This document shows, piece by piece, positions 34,962 to 46,299 of a stretch of 64,000 nucleotides of DNA. The stretch comes from Fagopyrum homotropicum (Eukaryota > Streptophyta > Magnoliopsida > Caryophyllales > Polygonaceae). Below the pieces are notes generated by a model that worked only from the letters and a program-made list of their open reading frames with translations, made no database searches and was not told the origin of the DNA. Each line of letters begins with the position of its first letter. The stretch's first letter is position 1. Made by a program: the position numbers and the translations under genes. The stretch spans positions 33,782,001 to 33,846,000 of the forward strand of contig BSWB01000006.1 of the NCBI GenBank assembly GCA_033239125.1, given 5' to 3'.

Positions 34962-35804
34962 CTATCCAATGTTCCATAAAATGCAACTGCTCATCGGGAA
35001 ATGAATCATCAATGAGTAGGTCATCCTTCTCGAGCGAGGGGGATGTAGCCGACTGAGGTGATCCGCAATAGAATTCTCGGATCCCTTCTTATCGCAAATC
35101 TCTAGGTAAAATTCTTGAAGCAAGAGAATCCAACGAATGAGGCGTGACTTTGCATCTTTCTTAGCAAGCAAGTAACGAATAGCTGCATGGTCATTGTAAA
35201 CAATAACTTTCGCTCCCACTAAGTAAGAGCGAAACTTCTCAAAAGCATAAACAACTGCCAAAAGCTCCTTTTTGGTGGTGGCGTAGTTTAGTTGAGCTTC
35301 ATCTAGCGTCTTGCTAGCATAGTAAATGGCGTTGGTCCGGCCATCCTTCTTCTGTCCAAGTACAACTTCTATGGCCACATCACTAGCATCACACATGATC
35401 TCAAAGGGCAAGGTCCAATCAGGAGGTTGAATGATGGGAGCGGTAATCAACGCTTCCTTTATCCTGTAGAAAGCATCAAGGCATTCCAGCGAAAACTCAA
35501 AAATAGTATCCTTATTCAAAAGATTAGTGAGCGGTTTAGATATTTTAGAGAAATCCTTGATGAACCTATTGTAGAAACCTGCATGCCCAAGAAAACTCCG
35601 CACACCCTTAGGAGAACAAGGGGGAGGAAGTTTCTCAATAGTCTTGATCTTAGCTCGATCGACCTCGATACCTCGGTTGGAAACGAGGTGTCCTAGAACA
35701 ATTCCTTTGCTAACCATAAAGTGACACTTCTTCCAATTCAAAACAAGATTAGTGTCTTCACAACGTTGAAAAGTAGCAGGTGCGTTACACAATCCGAATG
35801 GCAT
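34962..35804 (-). pseudogene. E1 RT C-terminal part and RNase H
   Basis: It starts MPFGLCNAPATFQRC and jumps directly to EDTNLVLNWKKCHFMV, an in-frame loss of 41 codons relative to E2 that removes the catalytic F-M-D-D block. The RT thumb (FLGHAGFYNRFIKDFSKI) and RNase H (FEIMCDASDVAIEVVLGQ, YASKTLDEAQLNYATTKKEL, VYNDHAAIRYL) remain readable. After ADHLSRL the frame shifts and the polyprotein ends without integrase. It cannot encode an active polymerase. Confidence 0.85.
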
Positions 35805-35867
35805 CCTCCGATAAGCGAATGTCCCCCATTGACAAGTGAAAGTGGTCTTCTCTTGATCATTAGGAAT

Positions 35868-36734
35868 CTAAAAGAAGTCACTATAACCATCTAAATAGCA
35901 AAAATGGGAGTGTTGAGCTAACCGTTCGAGCATTTGGTCGATGAATGGAAGAAGAAAGTGGTCCTTTCGAGTGGCCACGTTCAACTTCCTATAATCAATG
36001 CACATCCTCCAACCCGTAAATGTCCTAGTAGGAATCAATTCGTTGTTCTTGTTTCTCACAACGGTCATCCCTCCTTTCTTGGGAACTACATGCACCGGAC
36101 TCACCCATTTGCTATCCGATATGGGAAATATGATACCTACATCCAACAACTTAAGAATCTCCTTCTTCACAACCTCTTTCATGATCGTATTTAACCGTCT
36201 TTGAGGTTCCCGTGAAGTCTTATGATTGTCTTCCAGTAGTATCTTATGCATACAAAAAGAAGGCTTAATATCAACAAGATCATCAATAGTATAACCCAAA
36301 GCCTTTCTATGTTTCCTCAACACATGCATCAGTTTAGGCAATTCATTTTCAGAAAGAGAAGCATTAACAATAACGGGATAGGTAGAATCCGGACCAAGGA
36401 AAGCATACCTCAAGTGGGTCGGGAGCGGTTTAAGCTCCAAAACTGGGGGTGCCTTCTGAGGTGGATGTGAACTTTCCTTCTCCGGTGAATAAGATTTAGA
36501 TCGAAGTGCTGGACTGACGTAAGTCTCAGTTGACTTCATCTCGCCTGCTATCTCGGTCGAGGTCCGAGGTGGGTAACCGAGGTGTTCTTCAGATAAGAGC
36601 ACCTCGCTTGCTCCAGAAACTGTCTCGGTCGAGGTACTGGAACTGGGACCGAAACCTAATGTGCTTTCCTTCTCCTGAATCAGTTTATCAAATCTAGCTC
36701 CTAGATCTGCTTCCAATGTTTCCAAGCTTCGCAC
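35868..36734 (-). pseudogene. E1 protease-RT linker and RT N-terminal part
   Basis: It contains LKPLPTHLRYAFLG, KTSREPQRRLN, VSPVHVVPKKGGMTVV, CIDYRKLN and DHFLLPFIDQMLERLA, the conserved N-terminal RT blocks of Tat/Athila elements. A stop after GYSDFF at 35868 and a small deletion separate it from the rest of RT. The N-terminal linker encodes repeated T-S-T-E peptides from type-A motifs. Confidence 0.85.
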
Positions 36735-36764
36735 ATCTATATCACAAAATACATCTATACTTTC

Positions 36765-37364
36765 CTACATCATACTAAAGCTTAAATATGTTTCAAGAGG
36801 ATCTTTAATAAGGATAGAACTCACCAACTCTCGCGAATCTTCTTCATCATAGATGTTGAAGATGTCATCTTCCAGCGGCTCTCCCTTCATTGCAACCAGC
36901 AATGCAAACTCCACATGATCGCCACCAATGTTGAATTTTAACTTGGCATTCTTACAATCAACGTTGCAACCGGAAGTTGCTAGAAATGGTCTCCCGAGAT
37001 TGATAGGGATGTGATAATCTGCGGGAATGTCAAGCACAACAAAGCCTATAGGTATGTAGAAATTACCTAACTTGATGGGAACGTCTTCCAAGATACCGAC
37101 GGGACGGGTAATGGAGCGATCCGCCATGTATAACGTCATCTTCACGGGCTTGGGCTCTCCAAGGCCGACTTTCTCACATAGCTCCAACGGGATGATGCTC
37201 ACGCTGGCTCCTAGATCACATAGTGCATCGTAAATCATATCCCCAACTTGAATGGGAATGCAAAATGAACCGGGATCTCTTAATTTAGGTGATATCTTCT
37301 CCTTCATGATTTGAATGAGCTCCGAAGATCTAGATGTCATCCTTACTTCACTAAAATCTTCCAA
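36765..37364 (-). pseudogene. E1 aspartic protease
   Basis: About 199 readable codons. The active-site region is ALCDLGASVSIIP (D-L-G in place of D-T/S-G, as usual in this clade), followed by MADRSITRPVGILEDVPIKL and the second conserved block NLGRPFLATSGCNVD. The protein would process the Gag-Pol precursor. The pieces up- and downstream are frameshifted or stopped. Confidence 0.85.
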
Positions 37365-37390
37365 CTTTCTCTTCCTTGATAAGATCTCTT

Positions 37391-38500
37391 TCAGAATTTT
37401 CCATAGGCGGGCATCCCTAAGATAGCATCAGTGAAAGGAATGTTAATATGTAGCTTATTCATGAGGTCAAGAAACTTACCAAAGTGCTTGTCTAGATGTG
37501 CCCGCGCCCTTGACTGAGGGAACGGGAGTGGTGGTTTATAAGCAGGAGGTGGAACATAAACTTCAGATTTTTCTTTCCCTTTCTGGGGCTCCATCTCGGT
37601 TGCCACCTCAACCGAGGTGTTCCTCATCTGATCGTGGTCCGACCGAGGTACTGGATATGTAGTCTTAAATCCACTACGTGTTTTAATAGCCATAATTTGT
37701 CCTGGAACCTTTGCCATGACCTGGACAAACTTTCTTTGTCTTTTATGATAAAAGCATTGATCTTGCCCCTCAATTTAGCGGTCTTTGATGGCGGAAAGAA
37801 CTTTAGTAAGAAACTCCGCCGTCATCTCTTCCCAAGTGTTGATTTTTTCAGCCGGAAGAGATTGATACCAAGCAAGCACCTTGTCTTTCAATAAGATGTA
37901 GAAAGGCCTCAACTTGTAATTGTTGTTCTCCACTTTTGATGGCCCCAAAGTTTCCATCAGAATTTCATAGTTTTGTAAATGCTGATGCGGAGACTCTCTC
38001 TCCAAACCTCCAAATTGACATTGTCGAATCATGGTTAGAACTTGCGGTCGAAGTTCATAATCATGCTCAGCTGGATCTCCTAGGTTGACTCTTGGACGCC
38101 TGACTTGCTGATTGGGGTTCATCCTCTGTCCTAGGGTTCGTGGAACTCCAGTAAAAAGAATATCTCGGACTGGCATCCGAGGCGGTGGGTGTATCATGGC
38201 CGGTGTAACTAGGACTGGATCTTGCCTCGGTCGAGCATTTGGGATCGGTTGAGGTAAAAACTGAGCTCTTAGAGCGGCCATATCAGCTTCAATTCCTTCA
38301 GTTCTTGCGCGAGTCTCGTCTCTCTCTAGCTGCAATTTTTCTTTACTGCGGCGCAGTTGTTGCAATGCCTCCTTCAATTCGGCTTCAAGATCGCGATTGT
38401 CTTGATCGGCCATCTTAGCTTCTTTCAATCTTCTCTTGTAGGTTTTTTCTTGTTCGGGATCGTAAGGAACGATATCCTTTCCAGCACGAGTTGTTCGCAT
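37391..38500 (-). pseudogene. E1 gag (internally deleted)
   Basis: The start MRTTRAGKDIVPYD at 38500 opens a coiled-coil-like charged segment and a capsid-like region (PQVLTMIRQCQFGGLERESP, LAWYQSLPAEKINTWEEMT). After a break near 37775 the sequence jumps to the distal linker (GQIMAIKTRSGFKTTY, PPLPFPQSRARAHLDKHFGK). About 0.7-0.8 kb present in E2, including the Asn-rich stretch, is missing. No zinc knuckle is seen. Confidence 0.8.
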
Positions 38501-38603
38501 AAACCTAAGTAAAGATCATGCAAAATCACTCAAGTAAAGTGGTCAATAGCAACAACGGAATAGCCCCGAAAGACAACCGAAACCGAACTTGGTCTTGACC
38601 AAG

Positions 38604-38619
38604 TCCCCGGCAACGGCGC
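38604..38619 (-). other. E1 primer-binding site, abutting LTR-B
   Basis: Sense gcgccgttgccgggga is the Asp-tRNA-type primer site typical of Athila/Tat elements. It directly follows the LTR-B end ...ccttcggtca. The leader downstream resembles that of E2. Confidence 0.8.
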
Positions 38620-40031
38620 TGACCGAAGGTATTTTTATGGTCGTCTATACCCAATCAAAAGTAAATCCTGACTTAGGACTAAGAACAAGTATAGTGATTA
38701 AGTAAGGGTCGAACCCAAGAGAGTTAAGGTGTTTTAGATGCAATTATCGATTATAATGACAAGTGACACAAAGGAGGGAGGGTTGGTTGAATTGATGCAC
38801 AAAAACTTATGAAAACGATTAATGCGACAAGTAAGACAATAATGGATGAATTTACACTAGGTTGATTCTAAGCATGCAATTGCTACTTTGGTGCATTCCT
38901 TTTATAAGTTTTTAAGTAATCTCCCATCTCGATCATACATATGTGTTGAGCCAACCGGCATCAACACAACTTAACCTATTAAAGTTCCGTAAACCTACAA
39001 GAACAAATAACAAGTTAGCATTCAAACAAAGACTGAGGGATATAAAGAGAAGATTAAAACCGTTAAACTTATCTTTATATTTGTGTTCCTATTTTTTAAG
39101 TAATTACAACCCGTTATTACTTAAAGTTGCTACTAGACCCGAACCCGGAACCTATTAATCCTAGTTGTTTACATGCACTTTAGAACCTAAGGTGATCAAT
39201 ATCAAGTAATAGGTAACGTGCAATAAAACAATGGAGATCAAGGAAACACAAAGCATTACTGAATAAAAACTTATATTAAAAGAACTTACAACCAAAGTAA
39301 CAAAGCAGCTTCAAACCAACCCAATGTAGCAAGAGAGTTAGCAACTCATTACAATGGAAAAAACTCAAGTCTAAAATGGATTTTGTGAGGAAAAGCATGG
39401 ATAATTCTAGCAATCAGCCATGGACTATTTATATTACAAAAGACACTTAATTAGGAGTACATAGCCGGCCTAAAACAGCCACCTTTAATGCCATAAAGGT
39501 GGTGCAAACAGCTGGAGTAAAGCTTCTGGCGTTACACCGCAGGGGCGGCCTTTTGGAACCGTAGGGGCGGTTTAGGTTGAAACGGTTGATCTTCTTCAGA
39601 ACCGCTTGGGGCGGCTACACAACTCCGATGGGGCGGATCTTTAATGAACTTCAACGTCTAACCTTTCTCCTTCCTGACGTTTCTGATGTCAAGGCGTAGG
39701 GGCGCCTTATGGCCAACGCAGCGGCGGTGACACAGACTCTTCACCTTCTAGCTCCCAAGGCGAGGCGCAGGCAGGGCGCAGTGGGAGGCGCAGGGGAGCT
39801 GGTCTTCGTCTCGTCAAGGCAAGTCACCACAGGGGCGGCTGCAAGGACCCGCGGGGGCGGTGGAGCAACAAAAACTTTGCTTATTGATCGACCTTCACTC
39901 CTAAGTGCTTATAACTCCTTCCTTAGCTTCTTTTGATTTTCTTCTTCTGAACCAAAGAGTTAGTAGCATAAACCGAAACTAATGCAATAAAAAGACTCTA
40001 AAAATTACCCTAAATGATAGTGATTCCATCA
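38620..40031 (-). repeat. LTR-B, shared boundary between Eo and E1
   Basis: 1412 bp, sense TGATGGAATC...CTTCGGTCA. On its right is the polypurine tract of Eo (aagtatggggaag, about 40041-40054), making it the 3' LTR of Eo. On its left it touches the primer site of E1, which should be flanked by a 5' LTR. Motif type B occurs at least eight times between 39537 and 39870, for example ccgcaggggcgg at 39537-39548, ccgtaggggcgg at 39559-39570, and cttggggcgg and gatggggcgg variants. No coding potential. Confidence 0.75.
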
Positions 40032-40690
40032 CCTATCCAACTTCCCCATACTTAGACCTTTTACTCGTCCCGAGTAAAACAAATGACAACCATTAGACTG
40101 AAGGTCTCAGGAAGCAAGGGAAAGAAAATAATGGAAAACAAGAGAAAAAACCAAGAAAGAAAGAAGGAAGGAAAAGAGAGGAAATGTGAGAAAAAGAGAT
40201 ACTACCATCCTTATCGCTCCAAGAGTGGCCTACCCGGACAACCTCCTTATGACTCCCCTTCTTATGTCGCCAAAACGCCGGAAGGGAAACCTACACTCGG
40301 TGTCGCTCATCTTGCCAAGGCGCCCTTTCGGGTTTTCACCTTGCCACTCTTCTTCGTTTCTCACTTAAACTCACATCCCTCAAGTCCAATTTTGCACCAA
40401 CCTAAGGTTGGTCGAACTACCTTCTTTTTACCTAAACCGCCCTTTCGGGTTTTCGGTTTATCCAAGGATTGTCATGCCTTTTTTTTCACTTCTTTGGCTT
40501 TTTCTTTTTCTTTTTCTTTTTTTTTTCAAATGAAACTGAATTCAACAATGCAAAAATCAATGCAACAAAACAACTAAATGAAATGTACAGGCAATGATAT
40601 ATATCCCTCCCCCATACTTGAAGTGCACTTTGTCCTCAAAGTGGAAATGAGTCAAAGATAAATGTGGGAGAAGGGAAAGAAATGTACCAT
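40032..40690 (-). other. Eo 3' non-coding region with polypurine tracts
   Basis: Sense ggacgagtaaaaggt followed by ctaagtatggggaag near 40041-40075 is the 3' polypurine tract. A second tract-like agtatgggggaggga is at about 40604-40618. A plus-strand ORF of 164 codons (40083-40577) overlaps this but has no domain and is rejected. Confidence 0.65.
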
Positions 40691-42055
40691 TCACAGGGGT
40701 GGTCCGGATGGACTACCAGGACCCTCCTCCGGTGGGTACGGGAAGTGGCTGAAGAAGTGCTCCTGACGGTGGTAGATGTCATCAATACGGTCCTCTTGAG
40801 CAGACATCCGGCGACCGAAAGAGGACTCAAAACTGGCCTGCCAAGCCAGTTGCTGAGCCTCCATCTGCTGCTGCTGGGCTGCATTCCAGGCCTCCTGCCT
40901 CTGGTTGAAGTGTGAGGTCATGGAGGTGACAAAAGTGTCCTGCCAGCTCTACTACTGCTCCAGCATAGTCCGTTGGTAGTCGGACTGCCAAGCCCGGTGC
41001 TGGGTTGTCATGACCGCCATCTAAGCCTGAAGGCTCGCAAGGGCTGGGTCCTCCTCTAGTGCCGTTGTGGGCATCTCCTCGTCATCTGGGATGGGCAGGT
41101 GCTCCTCTTGATGGGCCCAGCTGGAGCTGGCGGCATGGCTCTCCACAATAGCCACTAGTGGCCTCCTCAGCACGAAGGGATCTCCCGGTATGTAGAGCTC
41201 GAAGAGCTCACCTCCTAGTGGTAAAGGTCGGGGGAGGTAGGTGAGGTGACTCTCATCTGCAAGGGAGATCCAAAATAGGTTCTCCCCGTCCCTCCGGAGG
41301 AGCTTGCACCTCCTAGGCATCCCCTCAGTGTAGAGAGCAGCTGCCATCCCATCCTCTAACTCGGACAGGTCCATCACTTGTGAGGCGATCAAAGAGATCA
41401 CCCCACCGCCAACAATATCCCTCGGTTCATTCCTCCTAATCTACTTCAAAGCGGCGAGGAAGAGAGAGGGCCAATCCATCAGCTGCTGGCTATGTGGAAG
41501 GCAAGAGTAGAGCAGTGGGAGGTCCTTGAGAGCGACCTTGTTTTCCTCTTTGTGTCCGACGAAGACACTCATGAGGATCTTGGAAATCAACCTCAAACTG
41601 GGGTGAGTGAGTTTGTTGGAGTACTCACCCCCAGCATGGAACTCCGACCCGGTAGCTGCTCGCCAAAACTCACATAGGTCCGGGGCCGGGACTGGATCCC
41701 ACCAATTCTCAGAGGGGTTTAGAGTCACCCCAAAAGCCTCCCGTAAATCATTATAGTCAAGTGTGTACTTCACCTTGTTGAACTTGAAGGTGAGGCCGGT
41801 ACACACGTGATCTTCCTTCTACATTGAAAAAGTGGCGATAAATTGTTTGCTGAGCTCCGGATATGTCGGAGCATTCTTCTGGAGGAAGTCTCCGAGCCCA
41901 GCATTCGCCAAAAACGTTTGCATGCCCTCTAGCATGCCCAGTTTCTCCAAGGTCAGAATATGTAGAAATCGAGTTGCATACACAACTCGATCCTGCACAA
42001 TCCTATATCTGTTCTTCTCCGTTTCCGTCATTTTGTATTTCCTCGGGGCTTCCAT
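40691..42055 (-). pseudogene. Eo Athila-type ORF (post-pol ORF) with five TAG stops
   Basis: A continuous frame of 455 codons lies in the place of the Athila ORF downstream of pol. It reads MEAPRKYKMTETEK, FLHILTLEKLGMLEGM, FKFNKVKYTLDYNDLREAFG, NKLTHPSLRLISKILMSVFV and IDDIYHRQEHFF. This layout (helical domain, acidic linker, coiled-coil-like Gln-rich tail) matches the Athila ORF1-like family, whose function is not established. There is no frameshift, but five in-frame stops (41819, 41441, 41021 and a tandem pair near 40940), all TAG. It could not be translated whole. Confidence 0.7.
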
Positions 42056-42653
42056 TTTTGCAAAGATTCGAGCAAAGGATTAGTGAATGTTTGGAAAAAG
42101 GAAAAGAATTGACCTTTCTGTTGGTTTTTCCGCAGGGGTGGCTGTGCAGACGCAGGGGCGGAGAGGCGCAGGGGCGGATGCTTGCAGGCGCAGGTGCGGG
42201 AGAACAGCAGAAGACGATTTTTCAAATGCTTCGAAGGTGTTGGCGCCTTGGAGTGGCTCCGGTGGTGGTCTTTGGTGCAGGCGACGTGGAAGGTGGTGCA
42301 GGAGTGGAGAATCGTTGCAATTGAAGGGAGGTGGCGTTTGGCACGAGGGCAGGTGGCGCAAGGGCGTTTGGGGGTGTGCGTCCTTGGTGTTGGTGGCGCA
42401 GGGGCGTCGGAGAGGCTGTTTGGGTGGTTTCTCTGAGGGCGCAGGGGCGTTCGCAACTTAGAGAGAGAGAAGGTGCGAGAGGTGTTGCAGGCGCAGGCCT
42501 AGTGCCGGGGGCGGTGCTGGCCTGAGTGTCACCACAGGGGCGGGATATTAAACCGCAGGGGCGAATTTCTTGACAGAAGCTCCTCTTCTTATTCCTTCGG
42601 GTTGCCTCCCGAGAAGCGCCTTTGTTTTACGTCGTTGGCTCGACGTAAGATCT
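42056..42653 (-). other. Eo spacer between pol and the Athila-type ORF, dense in type-B motifs
   Basis: At least ten variants of (c)cgcaggggcgg lie between 42130 and 42560, some overlapping (cgcaggggcggagaggcg). ORFs on both strands here are GC-driven shadows. The right end (gggttgcctcccgagaagcg, about 42600) is conserved with E1 (about 34840) and E2 (about 49898), showing that these spacers are homologous. Confidence 0.7.
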
Positions 42654-44117
42654 CTACTTCTCTGACTGTGCCTCCTCTAGTACCATCTCGTCAATCGGAT
42701 CGTCCTTGACCCCTTCAAGGTAAAGCTTTAGCCTTTGTCCGTTCACCTCAAACACCTTGTGTGTTTGCGAGTCATAGAGATCCACAGCCCCGTGAGGGTA
42801 TACTTCGGCTACTATGAACGGCCCTGTCCATCTTGAACGCAACTTACCTGCAAAGAGTTTCAAACGGGATTGAAAGAGAAGTATCTTATTACCTACCTTG
42901 AAGTCCTTCCGGAGGATATTCCGGTCATGCCATGCTTTGGTCTTTTCTTTGTATGTGGTAGCATGGTCATATGCATCTAGCCTTAGTTCCTACAACTCTT
43001 GCAATTGGAGCTTCCGAAATTCTCCCACTTCTTCTATGTTCATGTTGCACTTCTTTACCGCCCACCAAGCCTTGTGCTCTAACTACACTAGTAGGTGGCA
43101 AGCTTTCCCAAACACGAGCCTAAAAGGAGACATTCCAATGGGAGTTTTGTAGGCTTTCCGATATGCCCATAGGGCGTCATTTAGCCTTGCACTCCAATCC
43201 TTCCGGCCGGGAGAAACCGTCTTTTCAAGGATGGTCTTTATTTCCCGGTTGGATACCTCCGCTTGGCCGTTTGTTTGAGGATGATAGGCTGTTGATACTC
43301 GTTGGTGAACATGGTACTTCTTAAGGAGAGCCGTGATCGTCTTGTTGCAGAAATGGGTACCCCTATCACTGATTAAGGCTTTCGGAATTCCAAATCTTGC
43401 AAAGATATTCTCCTTCAAAAAAGCTGCAACTAATTTTGAATCATCAGTTTTGGTGGCCTTTGCTTCCACCCACTTGGAAACATAGTCCACCGCAAGCAAA
43501 ATATATGTGTTCCCGAATGAGGTAGAAAACGGCCCCATGAAATCAATTCCCCCAACATTGAATATTTCACAAAATATAAGAGAGGATTGGGGCATTTCAT
43601 GTCTCCTTGAAATATTTCCTACCCTTTGGCATCTATCACACACTTTACAAAATGCAAAGGCGTCTCGAAAAGTATGTGGCCAAAAGAAACCGGCATCCAA
43701 AACTTTGCTTGCAGTTTTGTTTGCCCCAAAGTGCCCCCCACATGCTTCAGAATGACACAAAGTTAGGACGGATTGTACCTCATTGTCCGGAATGCAACGC
43801 CGGATTACTTGGTCACTACAATGCTTCCAAATGTAAGGATCGTCCCAAACGTAGTGTCGAGCTTCAGCTTTTACTTTCTCTCGTTGTGCCTTGGTGAAGT
43901 CTGGAGGATACTCCTTCTTGACAATGAAGTTCACAATGTCAGCAAACCAAGGCTTAAAAGATTGAAGCTTAAGACAAACCTCTGTCGACAATTTCGCAGG
44001 GGCGCCTAGACAGAGCCGCAGGGGCGGCTGGTGTGAGGCGCGGGGGCGGTTACACAACAGAAAGTTGTGTAGAATGTATCGTCTGGAAAGCTTCCGGCTA
44101 TCTCTCTTTCTTTTCAT
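42654..44117 (-). pseudogene. Eo integrase
   Basis: The ORF 43083-44117 carries an HHCC-type zinc-binding region (HSEACGGHFGANKTASKVLD ... CKVCDRCQR) and the D-D-E core (GGIDFMGPF, ALISDRGTHFCN, TNGQAEVSNREIK). After two in-frame stops the C-terminal part continues to 42654 with ELRLDAYDHATTYKEKTKAW, GKLRSRWTGPFIVAEVYPHG and FEVNGQRLKLY, the tail typical of Athila/Tat integrases. Integration of cDNA is the family role. This copy is inactive through stops, but it is the only integrase gene in the gypsy stack. Confidence 0.85.
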
Positions 44118-44547
44118 GGTTCTTCCTCCTCTTGCACTAGTCTGCTCAAATGATCTGCCACCAGGTTCTCAGCCCCCCTTTAGTCCCTTATTTCTAGGTT
44201 AAATTCGCTTAGAAGGAGCACCCAACGGATTAATCGTGTCTTCGCCTCCTTCTTTGCCATGACGTACCTAAGGGCTGCATGGTCAGTGAAAATAATTACC
44301 TTTACCCTAAGTAGGTATTGCCTGAACTTCTTAAGGGCAAAAACTACCGCCAATATCTGCTTCTCGGTGGTGGAGTAATTCCTTTGTGCTCCATTTAGTG
44401 TCATAGACGCATAATGGATCACATGGGAGGCCCTTCCGTCTTTTTGTTCTAAGACAGCTCCGACGGCGTAGTCACTGGGCCACACATGATTTCAAAAGGT
44501 TTCTCCCAATCCGGAGAACGGATGATCGGAGCGGTGGTGAGACATGA
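44118..44547 (-). pseudogene. Eo RNase H
   Basis: Continues RT across the E2 insertion: TAPIIRSPDWEKPFEIMC at the edge, then SDYAVGAVLEQKDGRASHVI, YSTTEKQILAVVFALKKFRQYL and IFTDHAALRYVMAKKEAK. A one-base deletion after FEIMC shifts the frame. The E2 target duplication copy (catga, 44543-44547) forms its right edge. Confidence 0.85.
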
Positions 44548-46299
44548 TGTTTGCTCCAAACGGTGTGTACAAGCTTTAAATTTATAACCCTAGATGTAAG
44601 CTTAAAACAAGGATGCGAACCCGCAGTGTACGGGTCAATCGTAGTAAAAGCAAGGAATTCTAGGGGTCGATCACAGGGACTTAGTGAAACAAAGTCAGAA
44701 TAGGTAAGCTTTGTAATTACTAACCACAAAAGCAATTAAAACAATCAAAGATGATAAAAAGTCAATTAAGGAAATATGCAATTCTAGGGATTAAAGCATC
44801 TAGTTGTGGTTCCAACTCAAGATCTAAAGATAAGCGGACAAAGCTGAGGTTTTTGCATAGGGAAGGTGTTACTAAAGTGGAATAGATCACCGGGTAAGTC
44901 TCACTAATCACTAATCCCAAACCGTAAGTCCTATTACTGGGTAAGTCTCAAGGAATCAAGATAAAGAACTATAACCTCAAACTAACACACCACCTAAGGA
45001 AATAGAATCAACCTTTACCGGGTAAGTCTCAGGCTAACTCAAATACATGGGATGGAAGCACACTCAAACCCTAATAAAGGATAAACCTTTATTACCTACA
45101 CTTATGATCTTAGGTAAACAAACAAAGGAATCACCGGGTAAGTCTCATCCTAGGCTTGCATTGAACCAGGAAAGGTGTAATAAGAATAGGATTTGGCAAA
45201 CTCTAACACTTAACTCTTAGTTTCGGATCAGATAAGTCACCTCGGTCAGCCAAATTCCACCCCGGCCGAGATGTTCATCGACTGAGCGAGATGCATTATG
45301 GTTAAGGTAAAGACTCGAGCTTTCAGGGTCCTACTGTGATTAAGATTATTCTATCATTGTTTTTCCCACAACCTTCAGCCAATCACCCTAGAATCACACA
45401 AAGAAATTAGCCACTCATCATCATGAAAGTAATAATCAAATATATGGGAAGAAAGAGAATAATTGAACAAGAAAACCTTAAGAGAAAGGCTTCAATAACT
45501 GAATCAATTATCAAACCAACAAGTGTTCCTTGGATTAAAATCCAACAAGACAATCAACAAAGAAGGGAATCTAAGATGATCTTACAAAAACCCTTCAAAA
45601 AGCTATAAAAGCTATAGACTTTCTTCCTTCAACCTTCAAAAAGGTTCTTCAAATCTCCCAACTGGAGTATGACTGTAGCGGATGTCTAAGCACAATCGGT
45701 GGTATAGCATGCTCCGGATTTGTGGAAAATCCAACCCTTTTTATAGGAAAATTACCCTCCAAAGATAAGATATCTTAGAAAGATCTCTTCCCATAAAAAT
45801 AGCTAAAATATATGGTCTAACTTATCTTCTTCCTTCCAGGAATCCATCCCAAAAATATAAGATCCTCTTTCCAAAGATAAAAGATCTCAGCCAAGAATAA
45901 AATATCCTTGCCGCGTCCAAGGTGTTCGCCTCGGTCGAGTCGGCTCCTCTGGATCACCTCGGTCGAGGTGACTTTGTAGTCAACCGAGGTGAATCACAAC
46001 TGAATGTGAAATCTCTCAAATCTGGTCCAAAGTGAATCTTTAATCCAATTCCATGATTCCTGGATTCTTCCTTAAGCTCCTGAATGTAGCTCCAATGACT
46101 CCATAGCTCCTTTTACTCCTTTTTGATGCAAAACGTGCCAATTTACCTACGATTACAACAAAACTAGGTGTAGACCTCGATTCCCGTAAAGGTAGATGAA
46201 ATGACAATATAATCACATAATATACATCCAAACATGCAGATTATTGAAGATAAAACGTCTAAACAGGCCCCAAAATATAGACAATAATTCATGCTATCA
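44548..46299 (-). repeat. E2 3' LTR (LTR-A)
   Basis: Sense TGATAGCATG...GGAGCAAACA. A TATA-like stretch (tttttatagg) lies about 555 bp into the LTR. Type-A motifs cluster at 45926-45985 (cacctcggtcgaggtg at 45955-45970) and again at about 45238-45295. Four copies of ccgggtaagtctca occur toward the sense 3' part. The small ORF at 45423-45608 is LTR sequence and not a gene. Confidence 0.93.

Larger units (their letters stand above)
29698..38619 (-). mobile_element. E1: integrase-less Tat/Athila-type Ty3/gypsy element
   Basis: Read on the minus strand: primer-binding site (38604-38619), gag, protease, RT, RNase H, then directly a 3' non-coding region, polypurine tract and 3' LTR starting TGATAGCATG at 33171. 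It has the same gene content as E2 and lacks integrase at the same place. It has lost further blocks: gag C-terminus and Asn-rich linker, the RT catalytic block, and the Athila-type ORF present in E2. Its 5' side abuts LTR-B, which differs from its 3' LTR. A solo LTR (29764-31390) is nested in the 3' LTR. I cannot identify a target duplication. Confidence 0.65.

Noticed and set aside
40083..40577. 164-codon plus-strand ORF
   Set aside because: It lies antisense in the 3' non-coding region of the Eo element, has low complexity and matches no domain.
42028..42525. Overlapping GC-rich ORFs on both strands as a possible new gene
   Set aside because: They are produced by the dense type-B motifs in the spacer of Eo and have no conserved domain.
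45423..45608. 61-codon ORF repeated identically at 55450-55635
   Set aside because: The identity is explained by the two LTRs of E2. The ORF is lysine-rich LTR sequence without a counterpart in the solo LTR-A.
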